Source: Candidatus Aminicenantota bacterium (lineage in GTDB: Bacteria; Acidobacteriota; Aminicenantia; Aminicenantales; Aminicenantaceae). Taken from it: a stretch of DNA of 38,699 nt. The stretch covers positions 1 to 38,699 of the forward strand of contig WJMT01000067.1 in the NCBI GenBank assembly GCA_014727835.1, given 5' to 3'. Of the stretch, positions 32,067 to 38,699 are shown in pieces (positions within the stretch are counted from its first letter, which is position 1; every line of letters begins with the position of its first letter). The notes under the pieces are model-generated. The model had not been told where the DNA came from and made no database searches. It saw only the letters and a program-made list of their open reading frames with translations. Both the position numbers and the translations under genes were made by a program.

Positions 32067-33899
32067 ATGAAAACCTCAGCTTTGAAGGGAGTTCACAAAA
32101 AGCTTCTGGAGATCGACCTGACTCATTCTAAAATCAGGATCAAGAAACTGGACAAGCGGCTGCTCCAAAATTACATCGGAGGAAGAGCCCTGGCTACACG
32201 TCTTTTTTTTGATGCTGTGGATCCTGGTTGTGATCCTCTGAGCCCGGAAAACATCATTGTGATCGCAGCCTCCCCTCTTATAGGCACCACCGCCCCTACT
32301 GCGGCCCGAGGCCATATGGTGTTTAAATCCCCTTTGACCGGACTCATCGGAAGCTCTAATTGTGGAGGGACCTGGATACGTTATCTGAAATCCACTGGAT
32401 ATGACGCATTGCTGATCAAAGGGCGTGCCCGGAAACCAGTGAAAATCCATATCAATCCTGAGTCAGTGACCATCCAACCTGCGGAAAAGGTCTGGGGTCT
32501 TAATGTGCATCAAACCACTCAAACCCTTCAAAACGAACAATCCCCAAAAGCCAGGGTCCTGTGTATCGGCCCCGCAGGCGAAAATGGTGTGAAATTCTCA
32601 TCTGTCATGAATGACCTGAATCGAGCTTATGGGAGAGGAGGACCGGGCGCTGTGTTCGGAAGTAAGAACCTTAAGGCCATTCTGGTTGAAGGAAACAAAA
32701 AAACTGAATTCAATAAAAAAGAGATATTCCAAGCCGGCAAGGATCAGGCTGAGTATATAATGAAAGCAGCTCCTATCACCAAACGTCTGTTGAAAGAACT
32801 AGGGACATCCGGGCTTTTCAAACTCATCAATGTTATGGAAATGCTTCCCCATCATAACTTTACAGATAACGTCCATGCTCCCGAACAAATCGATCAAATA
32901 TCAGGAGAGAGAATCAAAAAAGAACTGCTCAACAGGCCTGGAGCTTGTTTTGGCTGTCCGATTGCCTGTCAAAGACACACTTCGACAAACGGAAAAACAG
33001 GAGAGGGGCCCGAATACGAAACCCTGGTCATGCTGGGGCCCCTTTGCGGAATTTACCATCTGGAGTCCATAACCAAGGCAAACTATTTGTGCAATGAACT
33101 GGGCCTGGATACCATCAGTATGGGGGGAACCATTGCCTGTGCTATGGAGATGTCTGAAAAAGGCATCCTCACCAAACAGGAGACCGGAGGGCTCGCTTTA
33201 TCCTTCGGTCGTCCCGAAGTCCTGGAACAAACAGTCCAGCAGACCGCATCCCGGCAAGGAATCGGGAAGCACCTGTCTGAAGGATCCAGTCGATTTGCCG
33301 AATCATTCCATCATCCTGCCTTCTCCATGAGTGTTAAAAAAATGGAAATTCCAGCTTATGATCCCAGAGCCTCTTTCACTCAAGCCCTGGGTTACATGAC
33401 TTCTCCTACCGGAGCCTGTCATCTCAGAGGTGGATATGCCGTCTCTCTAGCGTTTTTTGGGGGGACTAAGGAAATCCCGCGGTTCAGCCTGCTCCAATCT
33501 CCTATAGCCATTAGAAATATGCAGAATCTGGGAATCATCCAGGACTCCTTAGGGATCTGCCGTTTCACCGGATTTGCATTCTCAACAGAACCATGGTCCA
33601 GAATGCTGAGAGGAGTCACCGGTTATGAATACTCTTCTGCAGAATTCGAAAAAATGGCTAATCGAGTGGCAGCCCTGGAAAGAGTGTTCAACCTCAAAGC
33701 TGGCGTGAAACACTCTGATGACGCATTACCCCCTCGTTTCAGTTCAGAGTCTATTACAGTCCAAAGACAAAACACATCTCTTTCTTTTCAATCCCAAATT
33801 CAATTGAGAGAAAACTACTACAGAGCCCGGGATTGGAGTGTTCCCGAAGGAATCCCTTCCAAAAAAATCCTGGAATCTATAGAATGTGAAGAGATATAA
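32067..33899 (+). CDS. Aldehyde ferredoxin oxidoreductase family (tungsten enzyme)
   Basis: Oxidises aldehydes to acids with ferredoxin as acceptor, using a tungsten bis-pterin cofactor and one [4Fe-4S] cluster. The 610-residue protein matches the family length. Domain 1 holds YIGGRALATRLFFD (35-48) and RGHMVFKSPLTGLIGSSNCGG, the pterin-binding region. The cluster ligands are C294-x2-C297-x3-C301 and C498, close to C288, C291, C295 and C494 of the Pyrococcus enzyme. It starts one base after the efp stop and is followed one base later by the aldolase gene, so all three look co-translated. The substrate is unknown; an aldehyde made by the neighbouring aldolase is a reasonable guess. No pterin or tungstate-uptake gene is in the window. 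Confidence 0.93.
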   Translation: MKTSALKGVHKKLLEIDLTHSKIRIKKLDKRLLQNYIGGRALATRLFFDAVDPGCDPLSPENIIVIAASPLIGTTAPTAARGHMVFKSPLTGLIGSSNCGGTWIRYLKSTGYDALLIKGRARKPVKIHINPESVTIQPAEKVWGLNVHQTTQTLQNEQSPKARVLCIGPAGENGVKFSSVMNDLNRAYGRGGPGAVFGSKNLKAILVEGNKKTEFNKKEIFQAGKDQAEYIMKAAPITKRLLKELGTSGLFKLINVMEMLPHHNFTDNVHAPEQIDQISGERIKKELLNRPGACFGCPIACQRHTSTNGKTGEGPEYETLVMLGPLCGIYHLESITKANYLCNELGLDTISMGGTIACAMEMSEKGILTKQETGGLALSFGRPEVLEQTVQQTASRQGIGKHLSEGSSRFAESFHHPAFSMSVKKMEIPAYDPRASFTQALGYMTSPTGACHLRGGYAVSLAFFGGTKEIPRFSLLQSPIAIRNMQNLGIIQDSLGICRFTGFAFSTEPWSRMLRGVTGYEYSSAEFEKMANRVAALERVFNLKAGVKHSDDALPPRFSSESITVQRQNTSLSFQSQIQLRENYYRARDWSVPEGIPSKKILESIECEEI

Positions 33900-33900
33900 A

Positions 33901-35226
33901 ATGGCTGCAGATCAATGGAAAGCAGACGAAAACCTGATCCGTCTTTTTCAAACCATCGGGCACATCCTTCTTGATAAAGACTTGGAAGACAGTCACAGCG
34001 GCAACATTTCCACCCTGTGGACTGATGACCAGGGAAATGAAAAAATCGTCATCACAGCAGCCGGTTCTCAAAAAGGAGATTTGGAATCCAGCCAAATCTG
34101 TTTTCTCTCTGCCACTGAAACAGACTACGGTTATTATAAGGCTTCCTCTGAGACAGACATCCATGCCAAGATCCTTTCCCTTCCTGGAGTGCGTTCCGTA
34201 ATACACGCCCACACCAAAGACTTGACCATCATGACCTTGGACCAAGAAGCAAAACCCAACCAGCCCTCTCCCTTCATTCCTATCGACTCCCTGGGTTACT
34301 ATCATTTGAATGCCCGCATTCCTGTGGACTGGGTGCAGGTCCCCTGCGGTTCTCCTGAAATGACCCGGATCATTCCTGAAAGGCTAGGCCACAATAATAT
34401 CACAGTGCTGCAGGGACATGGGACTTTCGCCAGAGGGAACTCCCTTCAACAAGCGCTTTTTCATATTTGTATCGCCAACAATTCAGGATACATTGTCCGG
34501 ACAGCGGGCAGGCTAGGGATTGATATACACAAATTAAGAAAACAAATTTCCAATTCTCCGGAAAGTTTTTTCCCCTATCCCCCGCTCAAATACAACCAAA
34601 ACCCTGAAGAGATGATCCAGATCCAAGGTGAAGAAGAAATCATCAAAGAAATCAAAAAGACCGCAGCTCGAATATTCCGATCCGGACTATCTCCTTTTCA
34701 CACAGGAAGTCTCTCTATCCGCGGAGTGGACCAGATGATCTATGCTCCGAAAGCCTCCATGCCCCGGGAAATCGGAGGCCCGATCACAAAGCTTGCTCTG
34801 GGATCAGACCAAGACAAAAAAGACAGAGAACAAAACATCCACCAGCAAATATACAAACATACGGATTTCCAAACAGTGATCCACTGCTATGTTCCTGAAG
34901 CCGAGGCGGTTTCTTATTTTGTTCCTCCCGGAGGAAAAAATCTGATGGACCGGTTGGTCCCCATTGATGCGGAAGGAAGTTTTTTCTATCTGGTGATTCC
35001 GATCCTGCCCCCGGATTTTGATCCATCCGCATTGATCCGTCTTTTGCATGACTATAAAATCGTGGTCATCAGAGGCGGTGGAGTCTGGAGTGTGGGAGAA
35101 CAGTCTTTATCAGAAGCTCTTCATCATCCATCTTCTCTGCGAGACATCTGTCTTTATATCATCGGAGCTTACGAAAGAGGACTGGATCTTAAAAAACTGC
35201 AGCCAAAAAAAGCCAAACAGTGGTAG
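33901..35226 (+). CDS. Tandem class II aldolase/adducin-type protein, second domain degenerate
   Basis: A 441-residue protein made of two class II aldolase (FucA/AraD-type) domains in series. The first (about 5-210) keeps the zinc and catalytic residues: E84 in SETDIHAKI, H102 and H104 in VIHAHTKD, and H173 in LQGHGTF. The second (about 235-430) keeps E310 (EQNIH) and H328 but has Y330 in place of the second histidine (VIHCYVPE) and G393 in place of the third (IRGGGVW), so it should not bind zinc. The ATG at 33901 is preferred over a GTG at 33886 because it follows the AOR stop by one base, the same TAAAATG junction as efp-AOR. First-domain function would be cleaving a sugar phosphate into an aldehyde and a three-carbon phosphate. 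Confidence 0.85.
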   Translation: MAADQWKADENLIRLFQTIGHILLDKDLEDSHSGNISTLWTDDQGNEKIVITAAGSQKGDLESSQICFLSATETDYGYYKASSETDIHAKILSLPGVRSVIHAHTKDLTIMTLDQEAKPNQPSPFIPIDSLGYYHLNARIPVDWVQVPCGSPEMTRIIPERLGHNNITVLQGHGTFARGNSLQQALFHICIANNSGYIVRTAGRLGIDIHKLRKQISNSPESFFPYPPLKYNQNPEEMIQIQGEEEIIKEIKKTAARIFRSGLSPFHTGSLSIRGVDQMIYAPKASMPREIGGPITKLALGSDQDKKDREQNIHQQIYKHTDFQTVIHCYVPEAEAVSYFVPPGGKNLMDRLVPIDAEGSFFYLVIPILPPDFDPSALIRLLHDYKIVVIRGGGVWSVGEQSLSEALHHPSSLRDICLYIIGAYERGLDLKKLQPKKAKQW

Positions 35227-35303
35227 AAAGATCAAAAAATCCACAAATTTGACATTGGAAAGAGAAGGCCATGAACCAACACAAATCTTTTAGGAGAAGA
35301 TCC

Positions 35304-35769
35304 ATGAAGCGCAGAGATTTCATGAAGCATATCAGCCAATCCGCTGCCGTCATTACAGTTGTCCCAGGCAAAGGGAATTCAGCGCTTCGGGGTGGACAGT
35401 CCCCATTGGCCCCGCTTCATATTGACTGACAGCGATAGAGAGGAATGGGGACGGTGGGACGATCTTGATAGGACCTCTTTTGGCTGCAAAGAGACGGATG
35501 GCTATTTGTCTGTTTATACCGGGACCGCTCCTCTGCCCAGCCCTGTTCTTCGCTGGCTTGCCCAGCTGGCGGGAGTCCGGCTTTGGAGCACTGAGCCTGA
35601 TATCGTTCGAGCCACCGAGGATGCAGCTCTTTTGGTCGCCGAAAGAACAGGAAAACGGACCTTCTCTCTTCACAAACCCATGACTCCGGCAAACAGCAGA
35701 AAATCCAAGAAAACTCATGAACTGCACATGAAAAAAGGAGAGGTCCGACTTTTCACAACCGGATATTGA
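35304..35769 (+). pseudogene. Remnant of a Tat-exported sugar-enzyme-like protein
   Basis: A good AGGAGA ribosome site precedes an ATG at 35304 (another in-frame ATG lies at 35271). It encodes MKRRDFMKHISQSAAV, a twin-arginine signal peptide start, but the frame stops at 35427-35429. A different frame, open from 35359 to 35769, continues with about 120 residues such as SVYTGTAPLPSPVLRWLAQL and AGVRLWSTEPDIVRATEDAALLVAERTGKRTFSL. These resemble the C-terminal part of large beta-galactosidase-trimerisation or related glycoside-hydrolase proteins. So the first about 25 and last about 120 residues of a much larger exported protein survive, out of frame, with the middle lost. An assembly error is the main alternative. 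Confidence 0.6.
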
Positions 35770-35787
35770 CAGCCACAAATCAAAAGG

Positions 35788-36468
35788 TCAGCCCTTGTTT
35801 TTGGAGACAGAATTTTCCAAATATTCCACAGCTTCCTGGGGGTGGTCTGAGGTCATATCTGCTCCGATACTTTGAGAAAACTTATGCGTGATCGGGGCTC
35901 CTCCCACCAATATTTTTACTTTTGGAAACTGGGATTTGATGGTCCTAACAGCCTCTCTCATATTGACCATGGTTGTGGTGAGCAAAGCACTCATTCCCAC
36001 TGCCAGGGGATTGTTTTTTCGAATGGCCAGAATAAAATCTTGAGGAGTCACATCCACTCCACAGTCAATCACTTCCCATCCGCTCCCTTCTAAAAACATA
36101 GCCACGATCTTTTTGCCGATATCATGAAGGTCTCCGGCCACAGTCCCCATCACAATTTGACCTTTGTGCTCGACCTCTCCAGATTTGAAATAAGGCTTCA
36201 AATGCTCCATGGCTGCGCTCATGGCTTTAGCTGAAACCAGAACATCCGGAAGATAGATTTCGTTGTTTTTGAATTTCTCTCCCACTCTTTGCATTCCAGA
36301 TATCAAACCAAGATTCAATATATCCCTCGGCTGAGATCCCTGGTCCAGAGCTTTTTTTGTCAGCTCATCTGCACCCTCCTGACCTTTGAGCTCCGGAGGA
36401 TATCTGGATTCAGCTTTCACTTTGCCTCTTTCCACACACAAAGCAATTTTTTTGAAAAGATCATCCAT
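35788..36468 (-). CDS. Corrinoid (B12-binding) protein, methyltransferase partner type
   Basis: Carries a cobamide that shuttles methyl groups between methyltransferases. Counting from the ATG at 36468 (226 residues), an N-terminal helical cap domain covers about 1-95 with YLPDVLVSAKAM (72-83). A B12-binding Rossmann domain follows, with the lower-axial-ligand motif DLHDIG (D113, H115, G118), SALLTTTM (160-167) and VGGAPIT. The frame is open upstream to 36528, overlapping the propeller gene, but the residues there are not like the family. The ribosome site is weak. No methyltransferase gene (MtaB, MttB or MtrH type) is adjacent on either side, so its partner must be elsewhere. Confidence 0.9.
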   Translation of the reverse strand: MDDLFKKIALCVERGKVKAESRYPPELKGQEGADELTKKALDQGSQPRDILNLGLISGMQRVGEKFKNNEIYLPDVLVSAKAMSAAMEHLKPYFKSGEVEHKGQIVMGTVAGDLHDIGKKIVAMFLEGSGWEVIDCGVDVTPQDFILAIRKNNPLAVGMSALLTTTMVNMREAVRTIKSQFPKVKILVGGAPITHKFSQSIGADMTSDHPQEAVEYLENSVSKNKG

Positions 36469-36499
36469 TTTTTTATCTGTTCTGGTTGTGCATCCGGAC

Positions 36500-38644
36500 C
36501 TAAAAAGACGCTCGTGCCACAGCCACATTTCCCTGTTCGTCCTCAGCTTTGACTGTGATCATATCATCGAATTTCTCAGGCAGACGGATTGAAAAATCAA
36601 ACACTTCCTGGTAGGAATCACATATTCCATCTTTTGGAAAAATGACTTTCCACCCTAAAGGCCTGATGAAATAGCGCACCTTTTTTATTCGGGAATTTTT
36701 GTCCTGTACCCTAAATTGGACCTTGAGTCGGCTTCCTGTTCTGACTGGCTGCATATCACTGATTTCAGGAGGGGAATGATCTAGGACCAGAGACGAACTG
36801 GTCTTTTCATGCTCTAAATAGTTATCTTGAGGGTTGGAGGGAAGATCAGATGCTTTGATTTTCACAAAATATTCTCCCTCCGGCAGGGATAAGGTGTCAA
36901 AGGTGAATATTCTTTCCTTCCAATTCTCATTAAGAATTCGCCATTTTTCTTGTTCCGCATTTCTTATATAGATGGAATAAACCAGGGAATCTTTATTTTT
37001 ATCTTCAACCTGCCAGATGACCGCCCGGTATCCTTTTCTCTGGACTGTCTTAGCACCAGAAAAAGACTTGTTTTCCTGGTCCTCTCCAGCCCCGGACTCC
37101 AATCCCCAGATCTTTTCTTTGCCAGAAGGAGGCTCTACAAGAACTGTATTGGGCGGAAGTATATTTATTTTCTTTATCATAGGTGCTCTGTTGTGTTGAA
37201 GGAAAAATACCATGACTTTCTGAACCACAGGAGAAACACTGCCTGAATTGGTTTTAAACAGAATTTTAAACTGAAGATAACGGGCATCAGGATTCAATAT
37301 CTGCTCCCCATTTTCTTTTTTGTATGGAGGAGACCAATCGCTCCAGGTAGAAGAAGGCTGTTTTGAATTCCCGCTTCGTGTCTGGAGTTGAATGACTGTA
37401 CTCGAAGGAACCTCTCCGCTCCACTCTATGTTTCCCCAGGAAGATATCAATTGGGCATCATAAACCTTGCTGGTATATTCCCCGTTATACCTCTGTTCGG
37501 GATGGATCACACTGGCCTGTGATGGATTGTTGGATAGAGTATAGATGTTCTCTTCAAAAGGAAACAAAAGATAGACCTGCTGAGAATCTTTCTGAAGCAG
37601 AAGAGAAATGTTTTCCTCTTTATCCAAGGTATAAAGCCGGCCTCTTCTTCCTGTTCCAAACACCATTCTCTGTTTTGAATCCTCCCAACATAGAGAATAA
37701 ATCATATCTTTATCCGACTTCCATACCTGCTTGGCTTTGCCGCCTTCATTGATTTTATACAAAGCTGAGGGTTGGTCTCCGTCGGAAGTGGAAATTTTCC
37801 TGGCTCTGGATTCAGAGGAGCCAACAGTAACGGAAACCTCTTCATCGCTTCCTGATAAAGTCGAGGGCAATTGACTCTTGCTGTTTTTTCCAGTAACTCC
37901 TCCGGCTCCCGCAAAAATATTTCCTTCATCATCAATGGCAAGAGCTCTGACCTCCTCATAAGGAGATTCAAACAGAACAGAAGCTTTTTTCTCTTTAGAA
38001 ATCCGGTATAACAATCCCCTTCCTCCGCTTCCGGCTAAAAAGCTTTCATCTGAAATCCTTTTCATACAAAGAATATGGTTCTCTTCGGAATCAAAAACCT
38101 TCTTTCCTTCTCCGGAAGGGCTGATTTCATAAATACCTCCGTCCTCTCCCACAGCAGCAAGGAGTGACGCTTGCTCAGTGAACATCAAATCCCAGATATA
38201 TTTCTCATGGGGATTGAAAAACTCAGTGCCGTCTCCTTTTTCTGTAATTTTATAGACCTTTCCATTGGGAGAGGTTCCGGCATATAAAATCCCATCCGGA
38301 CCATACGCCAGACAGGTCACATCCATCTCCGGAGCCTTGAAATACAACTCCGGCTCTCCGTTTGGAGTCATCCGATATACAGATCCTTTGTGACCCGTGC
38401 CTATATAGACAATATTTTCATCAGTGACGGCCAAAGACAGAAAAAATTCTTCGGGAGGTGATTTGAGCTGTTCTTCGACTGGGGATAGAGTCAACTTCCC
38501 TCCTGAGGATATGGTGATCCCTTGAAATTTTCCTTTGATAAAATCATCAAAAGATTCCAACGTCCATTTCTGAGGCGTCACAGAATACCCTGCCTGGACA
38601 CTGATAATCAAAACAATAACGAGCACTAAATATGGTTTTTTCAT
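36500..38644 (-). CDS. Secreted beta-propeller protein with C-terminal Ig/Fn3-like region
   Basis: A 714-residue exported protein. The first about 21 residues (MKKPYLVLVIVLIISVQAGYS) form a signal peptide. Residues about 65-390 contain repeats of the kind VYIGTGHKGSVYRMTPNGEPELYF and LYAGTSPNGKVYKITEKGD, each a propeller blade of the NHL/PQQ type. The part from about 395 to the end looks like beta-sandwich modules (SPPEISDMQPVRTGSRLKVQFRV near the end). A low-complexity Ser/Lys stretch sits near 255-290 (VTGKNSKSQLPSTLSGSDEE). Such proteins are common in environmental anaerobes and no function is known to me. A GA-rich tract including GAGAGG precedes the ATG. The corrinoid gene follows 31 bases after its stop. 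Confidence 0.78.
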   Translation of the reverse strand: MKKPYLVLVIVLIISVQAGYSVTPQKWTLESFDDFIKGKFQGITISSGGKLTLSPVEEQLKSPPEEFFLSLAVTDENIVYIGTGHKGSVYRMTPNGEPELYFKAPEMDVTCLAYGPDGILYAGTSPNGKVYKITEKGDGTEFFNPHEKYIWDLMFTEQASLLAAVGEDGGIYEISPSGEGKKVFDSEENHILCMKRISDESFLAGSGGRGLLYRISKEKKASVLFESPYEEVRALAIDDEGNIFAGAGGVTGKNSKSQLPSTLSGSDEEVSVTVGSSESRARKISTSDGDQPSALYKINEGGKAKQVWKSDKDMIYSLCWEDSKQRMVFGTGRRGRLYTLDKEENISLLLQKDSQQVYLLFPFEENIYTLSNNPSQASVIHPEQRYNGEYTSKVYDAQLISSWGNIEWSGEVPSSTVIQLQTRSGNSKQPSSTWSDWSPPYKKENGEQILNPDARYLQFKILFKTNSGSVSPVVQKVMVFFLQHNRAPMIKKINILPPNTVLVEPPSGKEKIWGLESGAGEDQENKSFSGAKTVQRKGYRAVIWQVEDKNKDSLVYSIYIRNAEQEKWRILNENWKERIFTFDTLSLPEGEYFVKIKASDLPSNPQDNYLEHEKTSSSLVLDHSPPEISDMQPVRTGSRLKVQFRVQDKNSRIKKVRYFIRPLGWKVIFPKDGICDSYQEVFDFSIRLPEKFDDMITVKAEDEQGNVAVARASF

Positions 38645-38651
38645 CCTCTCA

Positions 38652-38663
38652 CTCTCTCTCTCT
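38652..38663. repeat. (CT)6 dinucleotide tract in the leader of the propeller gene
   Basis: Six CT units on the plus strand, so GA repeats on the coding strand, between a TATAAA (38664-38669) and the start codon at 38644. The purine-rich run extends, with one interruption, to GAGAGG next to the ATG and probably serves as the ribosome site. Confidence 0.6.
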
Positions 38664-38676
38664 TTATAAAAATCAT

Positions 38677-38696
38677 TTGATCCTTATGGGGATCAA
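38677..38696 (-). terminator. Inverted repeat followed by T-rich stretch
   Basis: TTGATCC and GGATCAA are 7-base arms around a 6-base loop. On the minus strand the hairpin is followed within a few bases by TTTTT, so it could end transcription of a minus-strand gene beyond the window edge. It could also be an operator for the propeller gene. Confidence 0.35.
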
Positions 38697-38699
38697 GGC

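Noticed and set aside
35304..35769. Programmed frameshift joining the Tat start to the downstream frame
   Set aside because: No convincing slippery sequence is seen, and the joined product would still lack the whole catalytic middle of such proteins.
1..38699. CRISPR arrays, tRNA or rRNA genes, insertion sequences, phage genes
   Set aside because: No spaced direct repeats, no cloverleaf-like sequence with TTCGA-type arms, no transposase or integrase frames were seen; nearly all sequence is taken by the genes listed.

Overview
The window is a gene-dense stretch (31 genes or gene remnants in 38.7 kb, no gap over 300 bases without one) from what looks like an anaerobic, double-membraned bacterium of moderate, somewhat A+T-rich composition. 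Anaerobic life is suggested by an aldehyde:ferredoxin oxidoreductase, an NfnAB pair, a soluble NuoEFG/HydB-type flavin and iron-sulfur complex, and a corrinoid protein. An outer membrane is suggested by a small beta-barrel protein with a signal peptide and a terminal phenylalanine. The gene mix (RNase HIII, Lon-like AAA protease, long AlaX, tungsten enzyme, secreted propeller protein, Tat-exported sugar-enzyme remnant) reminds me of Candidatus Aminicenantes or a related uncultured phylum. That placement is inference from memory and needs marker-gene phylogeny. No tRNA, rRNA, CRISPR array, insertion sequence, phage gene or transcription-factor gene was seen.

Layout. (1) 1-4.4 kb, minus strand: an acetyltransferase-like gene, a crotonase, ribH, nusB and lysS in one tight run. 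(2) 4.5-7.0 kb, plus: a Lon-like AAA protease. (3) 7.0-10.9 kb, minus: two MacB/FtsX-type permeases, a beta-barrel protein and an rRNA pseudouridine synthase. (4) 11.1-15.0 kb, plus: an unusually long valS and a free-standing pyruvate-kinase C-terminal-type domain. (5) 15.0-18.2 kb, minus: CoA-transferase, RNase HIII and alanyl-tRNA editing protein. (6) 18.3-26.7 kb, minus: the most striking region, an alanine-dehydrogenase-like gene followed by nuoE, nuoF, a nuoG-like gene, nfnA and nfnB, mostly overlapping by 1-4 bases. (7) 26.8-30.2 kb, minus: metallo-beta-lactamase-fold hydrolase, amidohydrolase and Ca/Na exchanger. (8) 30.4-35.2 kb, plus: GHMP sugar kinase, EF-P, aldehyde ferredoxin oxidoreductase and a tandem class II aldolase. 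(9) 35.3-35.8 kb: a decayed Tat-exported protein. (10) 35.8-38.6 kb, minus: a secreted propeller protein and an orphan corrinoid protein.

How it may fit together. Region 6 reads as one transcription unit encoding a soluble five-part electron-transfer machine. NuoF has all the cofactor motifs of HydB-type bifurcating subunits, and the NfnAB pair can link NAD(H), NADP(H) and ferredoxin. The large subunit has neither a hydrogenase H-cluster nor the Mo-ligating Cys/Sec of formate dehydrogenase, so its reaction is open; this is the best candidate for an undescribed system. Region 8 could phosphorylate a sugar, cleave it and oxidise the released aldehyde with ferredoxin, feeding electrons to region 6; that link is inference. 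Several genes have readable sigma-70-like promoters, and two of these sit so close to the start codon that leaderless mRNAs are predicted.
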